Position numbers and translations under genes: made by a program
The notes under the pieces: model-generated
Seen by the model: only the letters and a program-made list of their open reading frames with translations
Told to the model about the DNA's origin: nothing
Databases searched by the model: none
Shown: piece by piece, positions 1 to 6,853 of the stretch
Layout: each line of letters starts with the position of its first letter
How positions within the stretch are numbered: the first letter of the stretch is position 1
Source: Spirochaetaceae bacterium
GTDB lineage: Bacteria > Spirochaetota > Spirochaetia > Treponematales > Breznakiellaceae
Length of the DNA: 27,768 nucleotides
Assembly (NCBI GenBank): GCA_031279965.1
Contig: JAITHM010000141.1
Location: 1-27,768 of the forward strand
Direction of reading: 5' to 3'

Positions 1-35
1 TGGACAGCCAGCTGCATACAACCGTCTGCCGGGGT

Positions 36-2681
36 TTGATATCCCTCTGCCCCCCCCCCCCCCCCCGCAAGCAATTTAGGCTTTTTAGTGCGGGTTTAGC
101 CCTTCTAACGCTGGTTTTAGGCTGTAAAGCGTCCGGTTTTGACCCTAACTCAGGCGAACAAGCCAAAAATTATGACCCCACTGACAAAGCGATACGCTCC
201 TGGAACTTTTCAGGCATTGACCATCCGCCGGCTCAAATTGAGGTGCTTTCCGACACTGTAGGCACCGTCACTGTGGGCGTGCCCTTTGGAACAAGCCTTA
301 CCAATTTAACGGCGGAGATCGATCTTGCCGCCCCCTCAATAAACCCGCAGCCCGGCGCGGCGACGGACTACAGTTCACCGGTGCAATTTACCGTAACTCC
401 AGAGGAAGGCGATCCCCGCGTCTACACCGTTACCGCGGCGGCGCTTCCCAACACGGAGGCAGCCATAGAGAGCATCGACGTGGGCGACATGACCGGTGTG
501 ACGCGCAGCGTAGACGGCCTTACCATTACGGTAAGCCTGCCCAACGGCACGGACATCAGCAGTATTGCGCCTACGTTTACGTTAAGCACCGGAGCAAGTA
601 TTTCACCCACATCAGGCGCTACGCAGAATTTTGCCGCCGCGGCGGATAACGCGATAGCCTACATGGTCTCGCCTGCGGCCGGCGCTGCGGTCACCTACAC
701 GGTAAAGATGAAGGTTGCGGCGGACGATGCCAAACGCATTACCAAGTTTAGCGTGGCCGGCGTAAGTCCTGCGGTCAACGCCCTTATCGAAACAACGATA
801 GACGACAGCCGGGACAAGATAACAGTCCGTCTGCCATCGGGGCTTTCAACAATGTTTACTCCAGAGATTCAATATGAAGGCACCAGTCTTGCGATAACGC
901 CCGCCGAAACCTCTCCTATTAATTTTTCAAGCGATAAAATTTACAAAGTTACCGCGGCGAACAGTACCGAGCGAAACTATACCGTTTCTGTATCTGTTAA
1001 AAATCCGGTTGCGGCAACACTGAACAGCGTTGTTGCCGATGGGGCGTCCTTCAGCCTGGCTACAACGCACCTTATACTGAACTTTAGCCATAACGTTACA
1101 ACGCTTACCGCGGATAGTATTTTGCTAAGCCCAAATTACACGAAAACGTCTCTTGCTAAAGACTCCGGGAATACGTGGAAACTGGGTATATCGGGTGTAT
1201 GGTCGCAGGACAATCCGGTTACAGTAAGTGTGTCGGGCACCCCTACCGGCTACATCCTTTCTGGGAGTGCGGACGCCGTATTGAACAGAGAGCCTATTAC
1301 GGTAAATTTTACCAGCTTGACAGCGGACGGCAGCGCAGGCGGATCAAATCTGACGACTCAACTTCAATTGACATTTAACATGGAGGTTCCTGGGTTTAAT
1401 ATTGGCAATGTTACCGTTGAGCCGGATCCGCTCAGTAGTGTGGGCAGTGTTGATAAAACAACCCATTTTGGCACCGGTACTCCTGGAATATATAACGTTG
1501 GCATTACCGTTCTTGACACTGATTCTGCGGCCGACAGCATAACCGTAAGGGTAACGCCGGCCTCAGCGGGGTATGATTTTTATCCTGCCTTCCGGGAGGT
1601 GACGGTTTACAAGAAGTATTCAACGATTACCTACAATGCCAACGGCGGGTCGGGAAGTCTTCCTGCGAATCATGCGGCCGCGGCAACCCATACAATTGGG
1701 GCGAATGGGGGCCTGTCGATGTTAAATATGGTGTGTAAGGAATGGAACACGGCGGCGGACGGTTCGGGGAGGATGTTCCATCCTGGGTACACGTACACAG
1801 GCTCTACCAACATTACCCTGTATGCGATATGGATTACAAACAATCATGATCTTATGGTCAAGTTTGGGATTAAGCAGCCTAGCTACAGCAGCTGCACGCC
1901 AGCTGACGTTACAGCAACGTTTAACGCGGTGGCGGCGTATCTGAAAACTAAACCCGCCAAGCACGAGTCGGGAGCCCTCATGACGCTGGGAGCTATTAGG
2001 CTCAACGACTATGTAACGCTGCCAAGCCTGAGCGTGTCTGGTCTAACACTAATAGGTGCTAATGTAATAATAGGAGACATTTCGACAAGCAATCAAAAGG
2101 TGAAGGTTGTGGGGATAAACCCCTACACCAGCCTCAACGGCAACGGAACAGACCCGCATCTGGTGTTCCAGTTTGAGAGGTCTCTAACGGGGAGTAATGA
2201 GTATACGGTGCCTAGTCATACCCTTGTCAACTATTCTGCAAGCGGTATACGGAAATATCTAACACCACAAGTTACCGACGGCGGGAATTTTTACAACGGG
2301 CTTGTTACCGCCGGCGTGCCCCCAGCCGTGTTCTGGGCTCCCGCTCGTAAGATAGGGAAGAAGAACGGGGATAGTGGCGTGGAGACCCTTAGTGATTTAG
2401 TCTTTCTGCCGACTTACTATGAAGTATCGGGGGAAAATGGCAAGAATGCCAACGAAACCAGCAGCAATCAGGGGAGGCTGAGCGTATATCAGGATAACGA
2501 CACTAGAAAAAAGCGGAATATTAATAATAATGATGATAAAGGATGGTGGCTTGCTTCGCCTGATAGCACAAATAGTGATAACTGGTGCCTGGTCAACTCT
2601 TTGGGAGGGAACAGCGGCTACTCTCTTACGGGCACGGGTGTTGGCATTGCCCCCGCGTTTTGTATAAAAGCAGTCCCCTAA
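36..2681 (+). CDS. Large modular surface lipoprotein with poly-C tract in its N-terminus
   Basis: Probably a surface-exposed or periplasmic lipoprotein of unknown ligand. The basic RKQFR segment, a hydrophobic core and the lipobox LVLGC (Cys30) form a type II signal peptide. After it come three cadherin-like/DUF5018-like beta repeats (about residues 60-135, 140-228 and 232-322), two further beta-sandwich repeats resembling Big-type domains (about 325-425 and 425-527), and an InlB B-repeat-like segment (about 527-600, YNANGG...LYAIW). The C-terminal domain (about 605-880) carries a WWLASP...GIAPAFCIK pattern that I associate with DUF6273. The TTG at 36 is only a nominal start: the frame is open to the window edge and no good ribosome-binding site precedes TTG, so the true start may lie outside. 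Seventeen C at 50-66 encode the Pro run before the signal peptide. The stop overlaps the stop of the convergent gene. The lipoprotein call is firm; domain names rest on recalled motifs. Confidence 0.8.
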   Translation: MISLCPPPPPRKQFRLFSAGLALLTLVLGCKASGFDPNSGEQAKNYDPTDKAIRSWNFSGIDHPPAQIEVLSDTVGTVTVGVPFGTSLTNLTAEIDLAAPSINPQPGAATDYSSPVQFTVTPEEGDPRVYTVTAAALPNTEAAIESIDVGDMTGVTRSVDGLTITVSLPNGTDISSIAPTFTLSTGASISPTSGATQNFAAAADNAIAYMVSPAAGAAVTYTVKMKVAADDAKRITKFSVAGVSPAVNALIETTIDDSRDKITVRLPSGLSTMFTPEIQYEGTSLAITPAETSPINFSSDKIYKVTAANSTERNYTVSVSVKNPVAATLNSVVADGASFSLATTHLILNFSHNVTTLTADSILLSPNYTKTSLAKDSGNTWKLGISGVWSQDNPVTVSVSGTPTGYILSGSADAVLNREPITVNFTSLTADGSAGGSNLTTQLQLTFNMEVPGFNIGNVTVEPDPLSSVGSVDKTTHFGTGTPGIYNVGITVLDTDSAADSITVRVTPASAGYDFYPAFREVTVYKKYSTITYNANGGSGSLPANHAAAATHTIGANGGLSMLNMVCKEWNTAADGSGRMFHPGYTYTGSTNITLYAIWITNNHDLMVKFGIKQPSYSSCTPADVTATFNAVAAYLKTKPAKHESGALMTLGAIRLNDYVTLPSLSVSGLTLIGANVIIGDISTSNQKVKVVGINPYTSLNGNGTDPHLVFQFERSLTGSNEYTVPSHTLVNYSASGIRKYLTPQVTDGGNFYNGLVTAGVPPAVFWAPARKIGKKNGDSGVETLSDLVFLPTYYEVSGENGKNANETSSNQGRLSVYQDNDTRKKRNINNNDDKGWWLASPDSTNSDNWCLVNSLGGNSGYSLTGTGVGIAPAFCIKAVP
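50..66 (+). repeat. Poly-C tract, 17 C, inside lipoprotein coding sequence
   Basis: An uninterrupted run of 17 C encodes Pro residues just upstream of the basic n-region of the lipoprotein signal peptide. At this length replication slippage is expected, and any change other than a multiple of three would separate upstream start codons from the signal peptide. With 17 C the downstream frame is open to the window edge, so the present state may be ON. One alternative upstream frame is also open and one has a stop at 37-39. Confidence 0.85.
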
Positions 2682-3406
2682 CCTCTAAAACCGGCTGGCG
2701 GCCCTTTGTGCCGCCAGCTAGTTTCCAGTTCATGGAGAATTTCTCGTGTGTCAACATCGACAAGCGGAACGGGACTTTCTAACGGAACATGTATACAGGC
2801 GTTCAGGTGCCGCAGAATAACATCTTTTCCGCGTTCACCCTCTTTAAGCGATGCAAGCTCGTCCCGGAATGTGCGCGAAAACAGCGCCGGACTTCCTGTT
2901 TTACCCTGATATTCAGGCAGGCAAATTGCCCCTTTTTTACGCGCCGCATACAACCGCAGCACCGTTGCCCCATCAAGCAGCGCCTGGTCGCAGGCAAAAA
3001 ACATTAAATAACCGGCGGCGGCATGAAGCGCGCCAAGACGTATGCTCTCCCGCTGTCCGCGTTCAGGATTGCTGTTATGGATCTGAGTAATCACCGGCAT
3101 ATCCTCGGCAAGCTTACGAACAGCCTCTTCCGCGGTAATAAAAAAAATCTGGTTGAAATATGCTGTGTGCGCGGCAAGCAGATCCAGCGTATGCCGCGCC
3201 AACGGTTTTCCGCGAAACGGAACAAGAAGCTTATTCTCCGCGCCAAAACGCCTGCTCCGGCCAGAAGCCATAAGAATGGCATCAACACGCTCGTCCAGAG
3301 CGCCCGTTGTGCCTGCCCCTGTTTTGAGGATGGGCGCCTCTGGTTTTCGCGCAAAATCGTTCTTTTTCACACTCCGCTCCGCCGCCGGTTTCCGGCCATC
3401 CCTCAA
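2678..3406 (-). CDS. MocA/MobA-like nucleotidyltransferase
   Basis: A NTP-transferase-fold enzyme resembling molybdenum cofactor cytidylyltransferase (MocA), which transfers CMP from CTP to molybdopterin for xanthine-dehydrogenase-type enzymes. The nucleotide-binding signature ILMASGRSRRFG...NKLL spans residues 44-61. NPERGQRESIRLG (113-125), the metal-site ACDQ (138-141), GSPALFSRTF (171-180) and the C-terminal VDVDT (216-220) follow in family order. The first 40 residues have no counterpart in the usual fold, so the real start may be internal, although no better Shine-Dalgarno was found. It converges on the lipoprotein gene with overlapping stops and diverges from ptsI. No molybdoenzyme or other cofactor gene is visible nearby, so the exact substrate is open. 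Confidence 0.75.
   Translation of the reverse strand: MRDGRKPAAERSVKKNDFARKPEAPILKTGAGTTGALDERVDAILMASGRSRRFGAENKLLVPFRGKPLARHTLDLLAAHTAYFNQIFFITAEEAVRKLAEDMPVITQIHNSNPERGQRESIRLGALHAAAGYLMFFACDQALLDGATVLRLYAARKKGAICLPEYQGKTGSPALFSRTFRDELASLKEGERGKDVILRHLNACIHVPLESPVPLVDVDTREILHELETSWRHKGPPAGFRG
2694..2718 (+). terminator. Hairpin downstream of the lipoprotein gene, possible terminator
   Basis: A perfect 9-bp inverted repeat (GCTGGCGGC at 2694-2702, GCCGCCAGC at 2710-2718) with a 7-base loop lies 13 bases after the lipoprotein stop. It has no real U tract on the plus strand (TAGTTTCC follows), so it is at best a weak intrinsic terminator. On the minus strand the same bases are coding sequence of the convergent gene. 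Confidence 0.35.
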
Positions 3407-3417
3407 AAATCAGAAAT

Positions 3418-3444
3418 TTGACTGTTTTGTTTTGATGCTATTGT
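3418..3444 (+). promoter_or_regulatory. Weak candidate promoter for ptsI
   Basis: TTGACT at 3418-3423 and TATTGT at 3439-3444 have a 15-base spacer, shorter than ideal. A second pair, TTGATG (3432-3437) and TATATA (3455-3460), has 17 bases but would start transcription inside the gene. The 56-base gap is the only place for divergent promoters of ptsI and the nucleotidyltransferase. Confidence 0.3.
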
Positions 3445-3462
3445 GCCGAAAGAATATATAAA

Positions 3463-5199
3463 ATGAAAGAACTTTCCGGTACGCCGGTCTCCGCGGGGAT
3501 TGCCATTGGCAAGGCTTTTCTTTTTACAGAGGATCAACTTCCCGAAATTCCCCGGTGGTCGTTAAAAAAAGTACAAATAAATAATGAATGGGAGCGGTTT
3601 TTGGCGGCGGTAAAAAGCCTTACACGGCACTATACCGCCAAAATCAAGCATGTTGAAGGAGCTGCCAAAGAACACGCCGCGATACTTAAAGCGCACCTTA
3701 TGATGTTGGAAGATGTTGATTTTCAGGAACAGCTTCGAAATCAACTTGAAAAAGAACTTCAAAATATTGAATGGATATTATGGTCGGTTTCGCACACGAT
3801 GGTGCAAAAGCTCCTCGCCGCGCCGGACGCATATTTGCGGGAACGGGCTGTTGATATTTCCGATGTCTCACGGCAGATACTTAACAAGCTGCTTTCGATT
3901 CAGCAAGTCTCTCTTGCCAACCTGCACGAAGATGTAATCGTTGTTGCCCATGACCTTATGCCTTCGCAGACGCTTAACATGAATAAAATTCATGTTAAGG
4001 CCCTGGTAATGGATGCAGGAAGCGCGACATCGCACACAGCGATACTTGCCCGCTCTTCCGACGTTCCCGCAGTGCTTGGCTTATCAACCTGCACCAAAGA
4101 AATAAATTCAGGCGATATGTTGATTGTCGATGGTAATGCCGGAAAGGTCTTTGTTAATCCCGACAACAAAGTATTAAAAGAATATAAATCCGTATTGGTT
4201 CGTTTTGAAAAAATATATCTTGAAAATTTCACGCTGCGCGATGTGCCGCCGCAGACAATTGACGGCGCACATTTTAGCCTAAAAGCAAATATCGAACTGC
4301 CCGGCGAAGCAGGTAAGGCGCTAAAATACGGTGCAGACGGCATCGGCCTTTTCCGTTCAGAATTTCTGTTTTTAACATCGGGCGGGGCCGCCAACGAAGA
4401 AAAACAGTTTAAGGCCTACCGGACACTGCTTCAAGCCGCCGGTTCGCTGCCGGTAAAAATCCGCACCTGCGATGTAGGCGGCGACAAAGTGCTCCCAAAC
4501 TTTTTCCCCAAAGACGAAAAGAATCCGCTTCTTGGCTGGAGGGCCATACGCTTTAGCCTTGCCATGCCGCAGCAATTTAAAATTCAACTTAGGGCGATAC
4601 TCCGTGCCGCCGTTTATGGCAATGCCGAAATTATCTTTCCGCTGATTTCGTACGTGGAAGAATATGAACAAGCATGCGCCTTGCTGGAAGAAGCGCGGTC
4701 TGAATGTCGCGCGAATGGGCAGCAAACTGCCGAGCATATTCGCACAGGCGTTATGATTGAGGTTCCGTCTGCCGCTGTGTGCGCCGATATTCTTGCCCAA
4801 AAAGCAGATTTTCTTTCGATAGGCACGAATGACCTTGTTCAATACACGCTTGCTGTTGACCGCGGCAACGAAAAAGTAAACTACATTGCAAGCGAACTTC
4901 AGCCTGCCGTGCTGCGCCTGATTAAAACAACAATTGATGCGGCGCACAACGAAGGAAAAACCGCGTCCATGTGCGGCGAACTTGCCGGAATTCCCCGGTA
5001 TACGCCGGTACTCGCCGGCCTTGGCCTTGACGAAATGAGCATGAGCGCATCGTCAATTCCCAAAGTAAAACGGATTCTTCGGAGCATCCATCTTTCGGAC
5101 TGCAAAACGCTTGTTGAAAGTATGCTTCGCTGTTCACAAAGCAGCGAAATTGAACATCTACTTGACGAGTTTCTCGCTTCGTGCGACAAAAGCGCGTAA
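3463..5199 (+). CDS. ptsI: Phosphoenolpyruvate-protein phosphotransferase (PTS enzyme I)
   Basis: Cytoplasmic enzyme I takes phosphate from phosphoenolpyruvate and passes it to HPr, starting PTS sugar uptake or regulation. At 578 residues it is the normal family length. The N-terminal half contains the helical HPr-binding insert and the phosphohistidine motif GSATSHTAILAR with His191. The C-terminal PEP-binding barrel shows DGIGLFRSEFLF, RTCDVGGDKVLPNF, NPLLGWRAIRF, IGTNDLVQYTLAVDR and SMCGELAG with catalytic Cys504. The start is the ATG after an A/T-rich leader with only a weak AAAG Shine-Dalgarno. No HPr or enzyme II gene is adjacent. The last 42 bases overlap the 3' end of the convergent aroH-dtxR fusion gene, so the two transcripts can pair there. 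Confidence 0.97.
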   Translation: MKELSGTPVSAGIAIGKAFLFTEDQLPEIPRWSLKKVQINNEWERFLAAVKSLTRHYTAKIKHVEGAAKEHAAILKAHLMMLEDVDFQEQLRNQLEKELQNIEWILWSVSHTMVQKLLAAPDAYLRERAVDISDVSRQILNKLLSIQQVSLANLHEDVIVVAHDLMPSQTLNMNKIHVKALVMDAGSATSHTAILARSSDVPAVLGLSTCTKEINSGDMLIVDGNAGKVFVNPDNKVLKEYKSVLVRFEKIYLENFTLRDVPPQTIDGAHFSLKANIELPGEAGKALKYGADGIGLFRSEFLFLTSGGAANEEKQFKAYRTLLQAAGSLPVKIRTCDVGGDKVLPNFFPKDEKNPLLGWRAIRFSLAMPQQFKIQLRAILRAAVYGNAEIIFPLISYVEEYEQACALLEEARSECRANGQQTAEHIRTGVMIEVPSAAVCADILAQKADFLSIGTNDLVQYTLAVDRGNEKVNYIASELQPAVLRLIKTTIDAAHNEGKTASMCGELAGIPRYTPVLAGLGLDEMSMSASSIPKVKRILRSIHLSDCKTLVESMLRCSQSSEIEHLLDEFLASCDKSA

Positions 5200-5964
5200 T
5201 TTTATGAATGTTTCCTCTGAAAGTATGTGTTCCATTTTACAGGCATCTTTTTCAGCAATGCCGGCCGCTACACCACGCGTGTCACAAAGAAATTTTTTAA
5301 GCAGATCGTGTTTTTCACGGATTTCGGCAGCCAGTGTACGGCCTTTATTAGTTAGCTGCACCGTACCATAACGCTCGTGCTTGATAAGATCTTTTTCTTC
5401 AAGCATTTTAAGCGCCGCAGAAACCGATGCTTTTGAAAAGCCCAATTCAGCTGCCAACGCCGTTACCCGCACTTCGCCATTTTTTTCTGCAAGAAATGCC
5501 GCCATTTCAAGATAATCTTCCTGTGATTGAGTCATCCTCACAGCATCCTGATACCAGCCTTCGTCTTGCTTTCCAGCAAGCTTGCCGGAATCTTTCGGGG
5601 GCGGGGGGGCGCTAAAATCAGGGCGTAAGATTTCCGCGCCATTGCGGTAAATATGCCGAAGGAAACATGCTTCTTCAAGATAACAGTGTATAAGAACACG
5701 AATAACGCGGGGCAGGGATGATGACGGGGGTTCAAGTGTGGAAAAAAGAGCTGTGGCAGATGCGCGGCCTGATGCGCGAAGTGCCGCGGCAGGATTTTTC
5801 ACGGTAATATCACTGGTAACAGAGAATATAATTGAAACTACATCTTCTTCTTTAAACTGGTTTTCCTGTAAAAGCGCATCGTAAAGGGCTGCAAGCTGAA
5901 GCACAATATCATTTTCTTCATTTAAAACCTGCGTTGCACCGCGCAATGCGGTAAGTTTTTTCAC
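5158..5964 (-). CDS. Fusion of AroH-type chorismate mutase and DtxR/MntR-type metal-dependent repressor
   Basis: Residues 1-119 match Bacillus-type AroH chorismate mutase (chorismate to prephenate): LRGATQV near the start, DVVSIIFSVTSDI, NPAAALR and HIYRNGAEILRPDF. By alignment from memory to B. subtilis AroH, Arg8, Arg63, Glu78, Arg89 and Tyr106 sit at the catalytic positions. After a Pro-rich linker (118-143), residues 144-268 match DtxR/MntR regulators: a winged helix (ALAAELGFSKASVSAALKML) and a dimerisation/metal domain with candidate ligands Asp150, Glu153, His219, Cys242, Glu245 and His246. The CKMEH arrangement is DtxR-like (Cys) rather than MntR-like (Glu), and there is no SH3-like domain. 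Met144 (codon at 5533-5535) is an internal methionine where a free-standing regulator would begin. The start overlaps the upstream membrane-protein gene by 4 bases. The 3' end overlaps ptsI by 42 bases. Confidence 0.88.
   Translation of the reverse strand: MKKLTALRGATQVLNEENDIVLQLAALYDALLQENQFKEEDVVSIIFSVTSDITVKNPAAALRASGRASATALFSTLEPPSSSLPRVIRVLIHCYLEEACFLRHIYRNGAEILRPDFSAPPPPKDSGKLAGKQDEGWYQDAVRMTQSQEDYLEMAAFLAEKNGEVRVTALAAELGFSKASVSAALKMLEEKDLIKHERYGTVQLTNKGRTLAAEIREKHDLLKKFLCDTRGVAAGIAEKDACKMEHILSEETFIKLRAFVARSEKLVK
5597..5609 (-). repeat. C-rich slippage-prone tract (C7-G-C5) at the AroH/DtxR junction
   Basis: On the coding strand seven C, one G and five C encode the four prolines of the linker. 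By hand translation, a gain or loss of one C ends the frame within about 30 codons, leaving AroH with a short tail and no regulator domain. Seven C is a modest length, so actual slippage is uncertain. Confidence 0.6.
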
Positions 5965-6314
5965 AGTTCATTCCCCCCCGCAAGCACCAAAACACTGCCG
6001 GAAAACAGCGTAAGTATCAATCCCGATACAGCAAATGCCGCATAAATTACCAGAAACGAAAGCAGTTTAAATTCATGATGCAGGACAAAAACCACCGTGG
6101 TAAGCAGCATGGAAAGGATAGCAAAAACAAAAAGAATAATGCCGTTCCAATAGAGGAGCCTAAGCAGGAAAAATGCGGTAGCATCGCGCAAGAAATGATA
6201 GTTCCCTGCTATATACAAGGCTGTAATCAATAACGCTGAAGCAAGAAAGAATACAAACGCATTCCCAATAAGGATACGGGCGATTCTCAGTTTACCGCCT
6301 GGTAGCTCTATCAT
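5961..6314 (-). CDS. Small integral membrane protein, unknown function
   Basis: I do not recognise this 117-residue protein. It is very hydrophobic with about three predicted membrane helices (about 11-35, 55-79 and 84-113), a short polar N-terminus (MIELPGGKLR) and a charged loop between helices 1 and 2 (NYHFLRDAT). No transport or enzymatic motif is visible. Its stop overlaps the start of the aroH-dtxR fusion by 4 bases, so the two are very likely translated from one message and may work together; for example, the regulator could control this membrane protein. That is inference from position only. Its ATG at 6312-6314 lies back to back with the start region of the divergent dCMP deaminase gene. 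Confidence 0.75.
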   Translation of the reverse strand: MIELPGGKLRIARILIGNAFVFFLASALLITALYIAGNYHFLRDATAFFLLRLLYWNGIILFVFAILSMLLTTVVFVLHHEFKLLSFLVIYAAFAVSGLILTLFSGSVLVLAGGNEL

Positions 6315-6323
6315 GACGAATGT

Positions 6324-6331
6324 AGTATACT
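6324..6331. promoter_or_regulatory. Palindromic AGTATACT, possible shared -10 of divergent genes
   Basis: AGTATACT reads the same on both strands and gives a TATACT hexamer in each direction. It lies between the minus-strand membrane-protein start (6314) and the deaminase start (6355). No convincing -35 is seen on either side. A leftward transcript from here would be almost leaderless. It could instead be an operator half-site. Confidence 0.3.
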
Positions 6332-6354
6332 CGATGAATCAGAAAGATTCTATT

Positions 6355-6843
6355 ATGTCTGGAACATATCAACGCCCCAGTTGGGATGAATATTTTATGG
6401 AAGTATGCGATGCAATCGGGCGGCGGGCAACCTGCGACCGGGGGCGTTCGGGCGCGGTAATTGCCAAAGACAATCAACTTTTGGTAACAGGGTATGTCGG
6501 GTCACCTTCGGGACTGCCGCACTGTGACGATGCCGGACATCAGCTTAAACAAATGATTCATGAAGACGGCACTGTAACGACTCACTGTGTGCGTACCGTA
6601 CATGCTGAACAAAACGCAATATGCCAGGCGGCGAAACGCGGCATCGCGCTTGATGGGGCTACGCTGTATTGCAGGATGACACCATGCCGTATCTGTGCTA
6701 TGCTGATTATCAACTGCGGCATTAGACGGGTCGTCTGCCAGCGGCGCTATCATGACTGCGGAGATTCCGAATCGCTGTTTAAAAAAGCCTGTATAAAGCT
6801 TGAATATCTTAGTGGCGAAGTTGAAGTGTATGATCAGCAATAG
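6355..6843 (+). CDS. Deoxycytidylate (dCMP) deaminase family protein
   Basis: A zinc-dependent cytidine/deoxycytidylate deaminase, expected to convert dCMP to dUMP for thymidylate synthesis. The zinc ligands and catalytic acid are in the HAE motif (His83, Glu85) and in PCRIC (Cys111, Cys114), numbered from this start. RPSWDEYFMEV near the N-terminus and SGAVIAKDNQLLVTGYVGSPSG are typical of the dCMP branch. The frame is open upstream to ATG 6313, with another ATG at 6334. I prefer 6355 because MSGTYQRPSWDEYF resembles family N-termini and a TATACT -10 at 6326-6331 would start the message near 6338. Shine-Dalgarno signals are weak for all three. It converges with ffh, with 10 bases between stops. 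Confidence 0.92.
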   Translation: MSGTYQRPSWDEYFMEVCDAIGRRATCDRGRSGAVIAKDNQLLVTGYVGSPSGLPHCDDAGHQLKQMIHEDGTVTTHCVRTVHAEQNAICQAAKRGIALDGATLYCRMTPCRICAMLIINCGIRRVVCQRRYHDCGDSESLFKKACIKLEYLSGEVEVYDQQ

Positions 6844-6853
6844 CTGACCGCCG

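Noticed and set aside
2500..2681. Asn-rich C-terminal coding sequence of the first lipoprotein as a diversity-generating retroelement variable region
   Set aside because: AAT/AAC codons are frequent and the WWLASP domain is lectin-like in feel, but there is no reverse transcriptase, template repeat or accessory gene in this window.
4372..4947. 191-codon minus-strand frame opposite ptsI
   Set aside because: Antisense shadow of a conserved gene without ribosome-binding site or family match.
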